From contig NZ_JAGTXB010000020.1 of the NCBI RefSeq assembly GCF_018224885.1, positions 100,747 to 164,746 on the forward strand: DNA of 64,000 bases. The letters run 5' to 3'. Position 1 is the stretch's first letter. Each line of letters begins with the position of its first letter. Position numbers and translations under genes: made by a program. The stretch comes from Chitinophaga hostae. Its GTDB lineage: Bacteria; Bacteroidota; Bacteroidia; Chitinophagales; Chitinophagaceae. Below, one piece after another: positions 26,248-34,562 of this stretch. The notes under the pieces were generated by a model. The model ran no database searches. It saw nothing but the letters and a program-made list of their open reading frames with translations, and was not told the origin of the DNA.

Positions 26248-26409
26248 TGTTATTGTTCTCCAGAATTCCTCCAGAAAGTTTACATATCCTTTGTTCCCGG
26301 GACCTTTTTCCGTGCTCCGCCTTGTTATCCGCAGCTGTTGTTGTTTGCATACTTTCCAATACAGTATTCGTTTTGCACTGAATCAGTGCTATTGCAGGAG
26401 TATGGCCTG

Positions 26410-26448
26410 TTAACTAATCATTACCTTATAATTACCTTTCTATTAAGA
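26410..26448 (+). promoter_or_regulatory. PHO-box-like array: four TTAAC-type hexamers, 11-bp period
   Basis: TTAACT (26410), TTACCT (26421), TTACCT (26432) and TTAAGA (26443) start exactly 11 bases apart with AT-rich spacers. This is the geometry recognised by OmpR/PhoB-family response regulators, and the hexamers resemble the TTAACA repeats bound by Bacillus PhoP. A possible promoter (TTG at 26455-26457, 21 bases, TAAAATTT at 26479-26486) follows immediately, placing a bound activator next to the -33 region. Confidence 0.6.
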
Positions 26449-26507
26449 TCATTGTTGCCCATATTATCTCAAAAAAAATAAAATTTCCTTTGCACAAATT
26501 CTACAGG

Positions 26508-29279
26508 ATGATAAGAACGATACTCATCTTCTTTTTGTTTTTTTGCTGCCTATCAACCGTCTTCAGTCAGCAGGCTGAAATTGTTTTCAAAGGAAAAATT
26601 CTCGATGCCCAAACCAGGGAACAACTGCCCGGCGCCACCATTCGTATGCAAGAGGGAAAACGTGGCGGGAATGCCAGGCTGGATGGCAGTTTCAGTGTGG
26701 ATAAAATAACAGCAGGCACTTACCATTTGCAGGTAACCTATATGGGTTATCATTCACTGGATACTGTTGTTAATATAGATGGTAAAAGCGCTGTTACCTT
26801 GCTGCTTCGCAGTAACAGGAAAGAACTGCATACCGTTAGCGTTAATGGAAAACAAAATGTCGAATCAGGGGCTTCGGCAAAAAAATCGGAGCAGCTGGCA
26901 GGCAATGTCATGAACATCGTCTCTGCAAAAGCTATACAGTTATCGCCAGATATTACGATCGCCAATGTGTTACAGCGCGTGTCCGGCGTATCGCTGGAAA
27001 GAAGCAGCAGCGGAGATGGGCGCTATGCCATTATCCGTGGTATGGATAAACGTTATAACTATACGCTGATCAACGGTGTGAAGATACCCAGCCCGGATAA
27101 TAAAAACAGGTACGTGCCGCTGGACCTGTTTCCTGCCGACCTGGTGGAGCGGGTGGAAGTCAATAAAACACTGACGCCAAATATGGAAGGCGATGCCATT
27201 GGCGGCACCGTCAATATGGTGATGAAAAATGCGCCCGACCGTTTGTATGTAAATGGGAGTCTTTCTACCGGTTACAGCCAAACGCTGATAGACCGCCCTT
27301 TTGATTATTTCCCGGCAGGGGCTATCAACCGTAAATCTCCTTATGAAGTACATGGGCGCGACTACCAGGCGCAACCGGATGATTTTACAAGAGATAATTT
27401 AAACTATACAAAGAAAAGTTTTACGCCGAACGCCATCGCCAATCTTTCAATAGGCAACCGTTTCTTTGATAATAAACTCGGCGTGATGCTGGGCGGTTCC
27501 TACCAGCATACATACAAAGGATACCATAGCTTGTTTAACCCGGTAGATGAATACCAGGATATGGCCGATGCTTATGGCCAGATATATATCAAGCATGCGT
27601 ATGACCGTACTTATTCCACCGAAATGACAAGGACAGGTTTAAATGGAAAGGTGGATTACCGGGTAAACGATAACAACAAAATTAGTTTATATTCTTTCAC
27701 TGCTATACTGGAAGAAGCACAGGCAAGACTGGGGAGGGATACCTTACAGCCACCTCCGCGTACAGCGCCAGGCCTGGGCCAGGTATGGTACCAGAACAGA
27801 TCCAAGTATCAGCGCCAATCTATCAGCAGCACTACCCTCCAGGGTGAACATGAGGTGTTGCCGGGGCGTTTGAAACTGGACTGGTCTGCCGTGTATTCAA
27901 AAGCCAATAACAATATTCCTGATCTGGCAGAATATGAATATGACGGTGGATTTTATGCAGATGGTACCAGTAAGGAACCTTATTTACATCCGAATAAAGT
28001 AACGAATTACAGCCGTGAATGGTGGAAAAATAATGACCGCGATTATGCCGGTTACCTGAATGCCGCCTACAGCGGAAAATTAGCGGATATCCCTTTTAAA
28101 TTTAGTGCCGGTGGTATGTACCGGGCTAAGCACCGGGATAATTTCCATCAGAAATATGATCTTGATAAAGTCATTGAAGGTAACCAGGACTTCCAGCTGT
28201 GGACCGACATCTATCATTTTAAATGGACGGTTTCTAACCCTGCCGGCTCGCCTGATGATGGCAATAACTATCGTGCCGACGAAAATATTGCAGCCGGTTA
28301 TGCCATGCTGAAGTTTACTGTAAAAAAGCTGGAAACCATTATTGGCGCACGTTTGGAGCATACAGATCAAAGCTATGAAACGGATGCGCCTCCCACCATG
28401 GAAGCTACACATGGTTCCATTACCTATAGTGATATTATGCCCAGCGTGCATTTTAAATATATGCTGAACGAGCGTACCAACCTGCGCTTGTCTTATTTCA
28501 GTTCTATCAGCCGTCCGGCCTATTTTGAACTGATTCCGTTTGGCTACCAGGGAGATGATTATACCGAAAAAGGAAATGCTTTCCTGAAACATACCACGGC
28601 CGATAATTTTGACCTGCGCTATGAGTTTTTCCCAAAGCCGGATGAGCAGATTTTGATCGGCGCATTTTATAAGAAGCTAAAGAATCCGATCGAGTATGGA
28701 TTTGTTTTTACCGGTGTGGGAAATGACAAGGTGTATCAGCCCGGTAACTTCGGAGATGCCACCAATTTTGGTTTTGAAGTGGTGTACGAAAAGTATATCA
28801 GCAACTTTGGTGTGCGTGTAAACTATACTTATACCAACTCATCTATAGAAACCTCCAAGCTGAGAACTTTCAACCGGGTAACGGTATCGCCCGCGCCGCT
28901 GGAGAAGCGGCCGTTGCAGGGGCAATCAGCCAACGTGGCCAATGCCGCGCTGTTGTATAAGAACCCGAAAATCGGGCTTGATATGCAGCTGAACTGGCAG
29001 CTTACCGGTAAACGTATTGCGCTGGTATCGCCTTACTACGGGTACGACTACTGGCAGAAAGATATGAACCAGTTTGATCTGTCTGCAGAGAAGAAGATCG
29101 GTCAACACTTTGCAATATTTGCCAAGGTGCAAAACCTGTTGAATACGCCTTATGAATTATACATAAAAGGCGCCCCTTCCAATACTATTCCGTTACCAAA
29201 AACAGGTAATGACGAAACACTTATCCAGAAGGATGTTTATGGTCAGAATTACCAGCTCGGCGTACGATTCGTGCTTTAA
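26508..29279 (+). CDS. TonB-dependent outer-membrane receptor (locus 1)
   Basis: 923 residues from the ATG at 26508 (MIRTILIFFLFFCCLSTVFS, signal peptide; the frame's TTG at 26490 is not needed). Domains: carboxypeptidase-regulatory-like (~20-105, GKILDAQTREQLPGATIRM), plug (~115-240, IIRGMDKRYNYTLINGVKI and VNKTLTPNMEGDAIGGTVN), then the barrel ending VYGQNYQLGVRFVL. There is no STN domain and no SusD gene. It is a close paralogue of the receptor at 58322-61081: the plug sequences are nearly identical. Downstream genes encode a beta-helix lipoprotein, a propeller lipoprotein and a phosphoesterase. Likely substrate is an organic phosphate compound, by comparison with locus 2. Confidence 0.93.
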   Translation: MIRTILIFFLFFCCLSTVFSQQAEIVFKGKILDAQTREQLPGATIRMQEGKRGGNARLDGSFSVDKITAGTYHLQVTYMGYHSLDTVVNIDGKSAVTLLLRSNRKELHTVSVNGKQNVESGASAKKSEQLAGNVMNIVSAKAIQLSPDITIANVLQRVSGVSLERSSSGDGRYAIIRGMDKRYNYTLINGVKIPSPDNKNRYVPLDLFPADLVERVEVNKTLTPNMEGDAIGGTVNMVMKNAPDRLYVNGSLSTGYSQTLIDRPFDYFPAGAINRKSPYEVHGRDYQAQPDDFTRDNLNYTKKSFTPNAIANLSIGNRFFDNKLGVMLGGSYQHTYKGYHSLFNPVDEYQDMADAYGQIYIKHAYDRTYSTEMTRTGLNGKVDYRVNDNNKISLYSFTAILEEAQARLGRDTLQPPPRTAPGLGQVWYQNRSKYQRQSISSTTLQGEHEVLPGRLKLDWSAVYSKANNNIPDLAEYEYDGGFYADGTSKEPYLHPNKVTNYSREWWKNNDRDYAGYLNAAYSGKLADIPFKFSAGGMYRAKHRDNFHQKYDLDKVIEGNQDFQLWTDIYHFKWTVSNPAGSPDDGNNYRADENIAAGYAMLKFTVKKLETIIGARLEHTDQSYETDAPPTMEATHGSITYSDIMPSVHFKYMLNERTNLRLSYFSSISRPAYFELIPFGYQGDDYTEKGNAFLKHTTADNFDLRYEFFPKPDEQILIGAFYKKLKNPIEYGFVFTGVGNDKVYQPGNFGDATNFGFEVVYEKYISNFGVRVNYTYTNSSIETSKLRTFNRVTVSPAPLEKRPLQGQSANVANAALLYKNPKIGLDMQLNWQLTGKRIALVSPYYGYDYWQKDMNQFDLSAEKKIGQHFAIFAKVQNLLNTPYELYIKGAPSNTIPLPKTGNDETLIQKDVYGQNYQLGVRFVL

Positions 29280-29320
29280 TACTATTCAATAAAATTATCA
29301 AAATTTCCAATCAGAAAATT

Positions 29321-30856
29321 ATGAAAAATCGTTTCTTTGAAAGTGGCCTGGTTGCCCTGGTGGCCATGTCTGTGATCTCCTGTAAAAAAGGTGATGAACA
29401 TGTAGACATCTCCAAACCACTGGTAATTGTTGGACAAACAATCAGCGATACTATTCTCCCAAAGAAAGATGGCAGTGGTAACCCGATCCCGTTGAAAGGT
29501 ACTATGCTGGCGGGTAAAACCTACCATATCATGTCTGATGTTACCATTAACGAAGGCGATACGCTTTACCTGCAGCCTGGTGTAAAAGTATTGATCCATG
29601 GCGATGGTAAAAGTCCTGTTACCAGTCCTGCTATTTATGTAAACGGCGCACTGGTGAGCGACGGTACCAAAGATGCACAGAACTGGTTTACCGTAGCAGA
29701 AACCAGCACGGTAAAAAAATCTGATGCTACTTACAAAGATGATGCAGCCAACGATCCGGCTTTCAAAGGCTACTGGGGTGGATTCCAATGCGGCGGCAAT
29801 GCGAAACTGCTGTTGCTCCGCTGGTCACATATCGAATACACCGGTGGCGCCTGGGGTACCAATGCACCTGATTATGGCGCCGCTTCCGGCGATGCACGGT
29901 TTACTATTTACATGAACAGCAAATCTGCTACGCCGGGCAGCCTGATCGTGGAAGACTCCTGGTTCTACGGCAGTAAAGATGATGGTATCCGCCCAAACAA
30001 CGTATACATGAGCCTGATGCGTAATACCTTTACTAAAATGGGTGCTACCGGAGGAGAATCTGTTAACATCAAAGATGGCGTAATCGGCGATATGGCCTAT
30101 AACCTGACCTATGGCATTGCTACCAATGGTTTGAAAACATCCGGATCCACCGGTAAAAGTTGCCTGGTGAACATCTACAACAATACCGTGGTAAACTGCG
30201 GATTCAGACAAACAAAAGCTACACGCAACGGTTCTATCAACACAGAAACCAATGCAGGTGGTTACATCTTCAATAATATCATCGTTAACTGTAAAGCCGG
30301 ACTGAGAATTTCTTTCCACTCCGAAAAAGGCAGACCAAGCGATACGCTGAATACCCTGTATAACAACAACCTGACAGCTATTGGCAGAGGTAAGCCAATG
30401 GGTGGCGCAGAACAATACATGGTGTTTATTGAGCCGAACCAGTTTACCCTGAAGCAGTCGTATGACCTGAACGGTTATATCAACGGCGACATTGCAGCAG
30501 ACGGTACCAACAACGGTACTAACGTAGCCAACGACTCCCTCAAATATGATCCGATGTTTGTTAACTACGATATGGCGGCTATGAGCATTGACCGGAACTA
30601 CCGGATTTACCAGATTCCTGCCGGTGCCGACTTCCACCTGAAATCCGGTTCTCCCGCTATTGGCGCCGGCGTATATGTGGGCGGTACAGGTAAAAATGCA
30701 ATTCCTGCAAAACCAACTGCCCCGTTGTTGAACCAATACGGTTTCCCAATGAAAGTGGTAACTGCCGGCGGTACCTTCGGCGCTAATATCACAGCGCCTA
30801 ACAGGGACCTCGGCGCCTTCCCTACAGATAAATCAGGCAACCAGCATACCTACTAA
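29321..30856 (+). CDS. Right-handed beta-helix lipoprotein (locus 1)
   Basis: 511 residues. Lipoprotein signal (ALVAMSVISC), then repeating short strands with stacked Asn and Gly (ESVNIKDGVIGDMAYNLTYG, IYNNTVVNCGFRQTK, YIFNNIIVNCKAGLRIS), the pattern of a parallel beta-helix, and a closing FHLKSGSPAIGAGV segment. It is homologous to the protein at 57032-58297, which follows the paralogous receptor in locus 2. I infer a surface-exposed protein that takes the place SusD holds in polysaccharide systems; no catalytic residues of pectate-lyase type are evident. It lies 41 bases after the receptor gene and is followed by a hairpin. Confidence 0.85.
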   Translation: MKNRFFESGLVALVAMSVISCKKGDEHVDISKPLVIVGQTISDTILPKKDGSGNPIPLKGTMLAGKTYHIMSDVTINEGDTLYLQPGVKVLIHGDGKSPVTSPAIYVNGALVSDGTKDAQNWFTVAETSTVKKSDATYKDDAANDPAFKGYWGGFQCGGNAKLLLLRWSHIEYTGGAWGTNAPDYGAASGDARFTIYMNSKSATPGSLIVEDSWFYGSKDDGIRPNNVYMSLMRNTFTKMGATGGESVNIKDGVIGDMAYNLTYGIATNGLKTSGSTGKSCLVNIYNNTVVNCGFRQTKATRNGSINTETNAGGYIFNNIIVNCKAGLRISFHSEKGRPSDTLNTLYNNNLTAIGRGKPMGGAEQYMVFIEPNQFTLKQSYDLNGYINGDIAADGTNNGTNVANDSLKYDPMFVNYDMAAMSIDRNYRIYQIPAGADFHLKSGSPAIGAGVYVGGTGKNAIPAKPTAPLLNQYGFPMKVVTAGGTFGANITAPNRDLGAFPTDKSGNQHTY

Positions 30857-30873
30857 TTCCTATACCTGTTACA

Positions 30874-30917
30874 GGAGAAAGGACGTTGTAAGACGTTCTT
30901 TCTCCTTTTAATTTTTA
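30874..30917 (+). terminator. Internal terminator or attenuator of locus 1
   Basis: GGAGAAAGGACGT pairs with ACGTTCTTTCTCC (30874-30905) and is followed by TTTTAATTTTT. It lies between the beta-helix gene and the propeller gene, all in one direction, so it probably reduces rather than stops expression of the last two genes. Confidence 0.75.
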
Positions 30918-30921
30918 ACCC

Positions 30922-31905
30922 ATGAATAGCGTGTACAGCCTTTTTTTGTTATCGGGCTTTATAGCAATAACCGCCTGTGGTAAAAGTAACAAGGGAGAGA
31001 TAACGCCACCGGTGAAAGATACCACTGCAACGGTGACAGACACCGTGAAAACAGCTACTTATGATCTTTCCCTGCTGGAGTCCTGTACGTTGTTTTTCGC
31101 AACCCCGGTAGTAACGCCAACCAAACGGCAGGACTACCAGGAACTATCCGGTGTGGCGCCCAGCCACGTATACCCGGGACTGCTATACGTACATGAAGAT
31201 AGCGGTAACTCCAACGAAGTATATGTAACCGCCGCCGATGGCAGGGATGCAGGGAAACTGGTATTACAGGGTATCCGTAACCGTGACTGGGAAGATATAG
31301 CCGTAGGCCCCGGACCGGAAAAAGGCAAAAGCTATATCTATGTAGCAGAAACCGGTGATAACGACGCAGCCTACCCGAGCATATTTATTTATCGTTTCCC
31401 GGAGCCGGATCTTTCCGCCGCTACAGCTGCAACCGTGATCACCATTACAGCGGTCGACAAAATAGAACTCGTATACCCGAAAGGCCCTGTCAACGCAGAA
31501 TCGCTGCTGCTGGATCCGCTGAGTAAAGACCTTTACATCGCCACCAAACAAAGCGGCAGAAGTACGTTGTATGTTGCCCGTTATCCACAATCCACTGCAA
31601 CAGTATCCACCTTGACCGCGCTGGATAACCTGCCTTTTGACCTGCTCACCGCCGGTGACATTTCACCCGACGGCACAGAAATATTATTGCGGAATACCGG
31701 CCAGATCTGGTACTGGAAAAGGCAGACCGGAGAAACCATTGCAGCAGCCCTGTTGCGTAAACCACAGGATGCTCCCTACGCACGCAATGAGCAACAGGGA
31801 GAAGGCATCTGTTTTGCACTCGACGGCAGCGGTTATTTTACCAATTCGGAAACCAAAAAATACGCCGGTGAAAAAGTGGCGTTATCATTTTACAAAAGAA
31901 AATAG
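30922..31905 (+). CDS. Beta-propeller lipoprotein (locus 1)
   Basis: 327 residues. Lipoprotein signal ending in IAITAC, low-complexity Thr/Lys linker, then a propeller-like domain: GVAPSHVYPGLLYVHEDSGN, DWEDIAVGPGPEKGKSYIYV, AETGDNDAAYPSIFIYRFPE and NAESLLLDPLSKDLYI. The 'DWEDIA... GDN ... IYRFPEP' pattern is shared by secreted propeller proteins of bacteria; I know no proven activity. It holds the same place in locus 1 that the phytase holds in locus 2, so it may be a phosphoesterase-type or binding propeller. Next gene starts 5 bases downstream. Confidence 0.75.
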   Translation: MNSVYSLFLLSGFIAITACGKSNKGEITPPVKDTTATVTDTVKTATYDLSLLESCTLFFATPVVTPTKRQDYQELSGVAPSHVYPGLLYVHEDSGNSNEVYVTAADGRDAGKLVLQGIRNRDWEDIAVGPGPEKGKSYIYVAETGDNDAAYPSIFIYRFPEPDLSAATAATVITITAVDKIELVYPKGPVNAESLLLDPLSKDLYIATKQSGRSTLYVARYPQSTATVSTLTALDNLPFDLLTAGDISPDGTEILLRNTGQIWYWKRQTGETIAAALLRKPQDAPYARNEQQGEGICFALDGSGYFTNSETKKYAGEKVALSFYKRK

Positions 31906-31910
31906 TTACT

Positions 31911-33092
31911 ATGAAAATGAACATCACCTTTTGGCTGCCGGTGCTGACTGCAGTCATTGTATCGGGTTGTAATAAAAAAGATGACCCGGTAAAAGAAGAA
32001 CCAGCCGCCGTTGTACAGTTTGTATTTACTTCCGATGCACACTACGGTATTGCCCGGGCTTCCTTCCAGGGTGCAGCTAACGTTGACGCACATACGGTGA
32101 ATGCTGCGATGGTAGCAAAAATGAATACGCTGCCAGATCTTACCCTGCCGGATGACGGTGGTGTAAATGCAGGCAAGAAAATTACTAATGTAGACTATGT
32201 AATGGAAGCCGGCGACATCGCCAACCGCATGGAAGTAAGTGCTGGTGTGCAAACTGCCGCTGCCTCATGGGCACAATTCAAAACGGACTACCTGCAAAGC
32301 CTGACGCTGAAAAATAAAGATAATCAACCCGCCGGTTTCCTGATGGTACCCGGTAATCATGATGTTTCAAACACCATTGGTTACTATGCTAAAATGCAGC
32401 CGTTAACAGATGCCAGTTCCATGGCGGAGATCTATAACCTGGTGTTTAAACCTTCATTGCTTAAAACAGCCCTGACGTACAACTATAACGGCGATCGTAT
32501 TAATTACTCCCGCAACATTGCCGGTGTACATTTTTGCTTTATCCAAATGTGGCCCGATTCCGCAGTCAGGGTTTGGCTTAATACCGATCTGCAAAGTGTG
32601 CAGGCTGCAACTCCCGTGGTGATTGTGGCGCACGATCAACCAGCTGTAGTGTCCAATCACTTTACCAATCCTAATGGTAATCACAGCATCAACAGCACAG
32701 ATAAATTTGATAACGTACTGGACGAATATTTTAAAGATGGCGCAGCACCATCCGCAGCCGGCATAATAGAGCAACGCGCCTTTGCCGCCTTCCTGAAGCA
32801 GCATATCAATATCCGTGCATACCTGCATGGGCATGTACATGAAAGTAAATTTTATACCTGGACCGGGCCGGATAACGATGTGTCATTAAACGCTGCCAGC
32901 GCTGATTCCCCGATGAAGGGAGTAGCGTCTGCCGCAGATGAAACCAAACTGAGTTTCCTTTTTGCCGCGCTGGATCCTGCAACTATGCGGTTGACACTGA
33001 GGGAATGTTTTTGGAATACAGTGCCTGCTGTGCCGTCGACACCGGTGAAATGGGGGAACACGGTAACCATTGATCTGAAGAAGAAAGGATAA
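31911..33092 (+). CDS. Metallophosphoesterase lipoprotein (locus 1)
   Basis: 393 residues. Lipoprotein signal (PVLTAVIVSGC) then a calcineurin-like phosphoesterase fold with the metal motifs in order: DAHYG (~42), EAGDIANR (~100), VPGNHDVSN (~142), a middle VIVAHDQPA and the late LHGHVHESKF (~305). Such enzymes use two metals to hydrolyse phosphomono- or diesters. It should sit in the periplasm or at the cell surface. It is the last gene of locus 1, 5 bases after the propeller gene, and a terminator follows. The locus 2 counterpart is a purple-acid-phosphatase type rather than a close homologue. Confidence 0.88.
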   Translation: MKMNITFWLPVLTAVIVSGCNKKDDPVKEEPAAVVQFVFTSDAHYGIARASFQGAANVDAHTVNAAMVAKMNTLPDLTLPDDGGVNAGKKITNVDYVMEAGDIANRMEVSAGVQTAAASWAQFKTDYLQSLTLKNKDNQPAGFLMVPGNHDVSNTIGYYAKMQPLTDASSMAEIYNLVFKPSLLKTALTYNYNGDRINYSRNIAGVHFCFIQMWPDSAVRVWLNTDLQSVQAATPVVIVAHDQPAVVSNHFTNPNGNHSINSTDKFDNVLDEYFKDGAAPSAAGIIEQRAFAAFLKQHINIRAYLHGHVHESKFYTWTGPDNDVSLNAASADSPMKGVASAADETKLSFLFAALDPATMRLTLRECFWNTVPAVPSTPVKWGNTVTIDLKKKG

Positions 33093-33118
33093 GGCGGATG
33101 TACGAGGTTGATTTTTTT

Positions 33119-33149
33119 AAAAGGTGTCGCATTTGTGACGCCTTTTTTT
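33119..33149 (+). terminator. Terminator at end of locus 1
   Basis: AAGGTGTCGC and GTGACGCCTT form a stem (one G-U pair, 4-5 base loop) followed by TTTTTTT, 27 bases after the phosphoesterase stop. Confidence 0.75.
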
Positions 33150-33219
33150 GCTGTGTATGATGGCGGATAGTACTTTCTGAATGCTAAGGTGTATGGTTGT
33201 TAACCATTTTAGAGAAGCA

Positions 33220-34149
33220 ATGAGTCAGAAGTATTCAAGAATATTAATACAAGAAGATCAGGTCGATTTTTTTTTAAGACACGTACTCGACTTTGATCAT
33301 TCACATTTGGAGGGAATTGTGCCGAAAATTGTGGAAGGGGAGTTGGGTTTATTGAAAGTTCCTCCGGAAAAACAAACTTATTTTGATAACTCCTATCGCG
33401 ATTTGCAATTCGTAGACGACTCCTCCAGGGATCAACTGCGGATTTCTATAATTAATGAACTGTTATCTCTCGTACGATTGGAGAATGATGAGGACATTTG
33501 TCTGGGGAAAGGTGGCGCACTACCGGTAAGTGGTATTAGAAGGGAGAAGAAGGCATTTATTCTGATTGGTTTACCTGCATCCGGTAAATCATTTATTGCT
33601 TGTCGTATTGCGGAAGAGTATGGCGCTATTATCCTGGATGCTGATTTTGCAAAAAGAAAGCTACCGGAGTTTTCGAAGTATCCTTTTGGAGCATCACTCG
33701 TTCATGAGGAATCCAGTAGGATTGTTTCAAATTTGGGGGCTGGGATACCATCCTTAACTTTGAGGGCTGTTGAGTCAGGGTATAATATTTTACTACCCAA
33801 AATTGGCCAGGATGCTGGTGCTATTGTAAAGCTTGCAGCAGGACTATACGCCGAAAAATATGAAGTCCATTTAACACTAATTTCGCTTCTCAGGCATAAA
33901 GCTACAATCAGAGCTATACACCGATATCACGAAACGAAAAGATATGTTCCTATCGGATTGATTTTTGATGGATATGGTAACGACCCTTGTCTGACCTATT
34001 ATTTGGTAAAAAATAAGGTGTATAAATTCATCTCAAGTTATGGTGCATTATCAACAGATGTTCCAAAAGAAACAATGCCCATTTGCATTGACATATTGAA
34101 TGATAACCCGGCTAAAATGTTCCAGTTCCGTGAAAATGTGCTAATTTAG
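33220..34149 (+). CDS. Zeta-toxin-like P-loop kinase with N-terminal extension
   Basis: 309 residues from the ATG at 33220 (GAGAAG seven bases upstream); the frame is open to 33181. A ~110-residue helical region comes first, then a P-loop kinase: Walker A GLPASGKS (~117-124), the zeta-type LDADFAKRKLPEF (~139-151) with catalytic-position Asp, and VHEESSRI (~161-168). Zeta/PezT enzymes phosphorylate UDP-N-acetylglucosamine and poison wall synthesis unless an antitoxin binds. The extension could be an antitoxin-like or substrate domain; this is inference. The gene is visibly more AT-rich than its neighbours, pointing to transfer. A small basic protein gene follows after six bases. Confidence 0.8.
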   Translation: MSQKYSRILIQEDQVDFFLRHVLDFDHSHLEGIVPKIVEGELGLLKVPPEKQTYFDNSYRDLQFVDDSSRDQLRISIINELLSLVRLENDEDICLGKGGALPVSGIRREKKAFILIGLPASGKSFIACRIAEEYGAIILDADFAKRKLPEFSKYPFGASLVHEESSRIVSNLGAGIPSLTLRAVESGYNILLPKIGQDAGAIVKLAAGLYAEKYEVHLTLISLLRHKATIRAIHRYHETKRYVPIGLIFDGYGNDPCLTYYLVKNKVYKFISSYGALSTDVPKETMPICIDILNDNPAKMFQFRENVLI

Positions 34150-34155
34150 TAACGT

Positions 34156-34398
34156 ATGAAAAAGAAAATCCCAATTAAGTCAAACATTATAAAATCTGCA
34201 AGTGCTGCTTCAAAGCCAATGAGAATTATTTCTGACGCTGGAAAGGTTTCCGCAAAGAAGGACGCGAATGTCGCATCTAAGGAAGTGACGAAACAGTACG
34301 CTACTATTATGTCTTATTATTACAATGCTGAAGCATCAGAAATAGAAGGAATGGTTAACGCCCTCAAAGCCGCCAGAAAAAAAGGTCCCCAAAAGTAA
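34156..34398 (+). CDS. Small basic protein coupled to zeta-like kinase
   Basis: 80 residues, strongly basic (MKKKIPIKSNIIKSASAASK ... LKAARKKGPQK), with a disordered Lys/Ser/Ala-rich first half and a likely helix around TKQYATIMSYYYNAEASEIE. No family recognised. It begins six bases after the kinase stop, so it is surely co-transcribed and may be translationally coupled. It is a candidate antitoxin or accessory, although classic epsilon antitoxins precede their toxin and are acidic. Base composition matches the kinase gene, so both probably arrived together. Confidence 0.65.
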   Translation: MKKKIPIKSNIIKSASAASKPMRIISDAGKVSAKKDANVASKEVTKQYATIMSYYYNAEASEIEGMVNALKAARKKGPQK

Positions 34399-34562
34399 TC
34401 AAGTCCCCTGTCCATTTCCGGACACTTCCCCGTTCTTAATCGGACAAATTAGAATAAAACAGAATCCGATAGCCCTTGATCTTAAACTCCTCTGACTCTG
34501 GCATTTACTTCGCGCGCGCGTAGCGGCATCTGTGAGCCAGACTATCAACTCAACTGCTACTC
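34399..34562. other. Gap between zeta-like island and FtsX permease
   Basis: 164 bases with no open frame of note. It holds a GCGCGCGCG run near 34513 and no recognisable repeat of the families seen elsewhere; presumably the promoter region of the permease and the right edge of the transferred island. Confidence 0.3.

Noticed and set aside
29825..30736. 303-codon open frame antisense to the beta-helix lipoprotein gene
   Set aside because: It lies wholly inside a well-supported gene, its translation has no recognisable domain or natural start, and other long antisense frames (40213-40875, 43132-43833, 40882-41532, 5303-5899) show the same composition effect.
34505..34525. GCGCGCGCG run as a replication or recombination site
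   Set aside because: A short alternating run with no flanking repeats, no DnaA boxes and no recombinase nearby.
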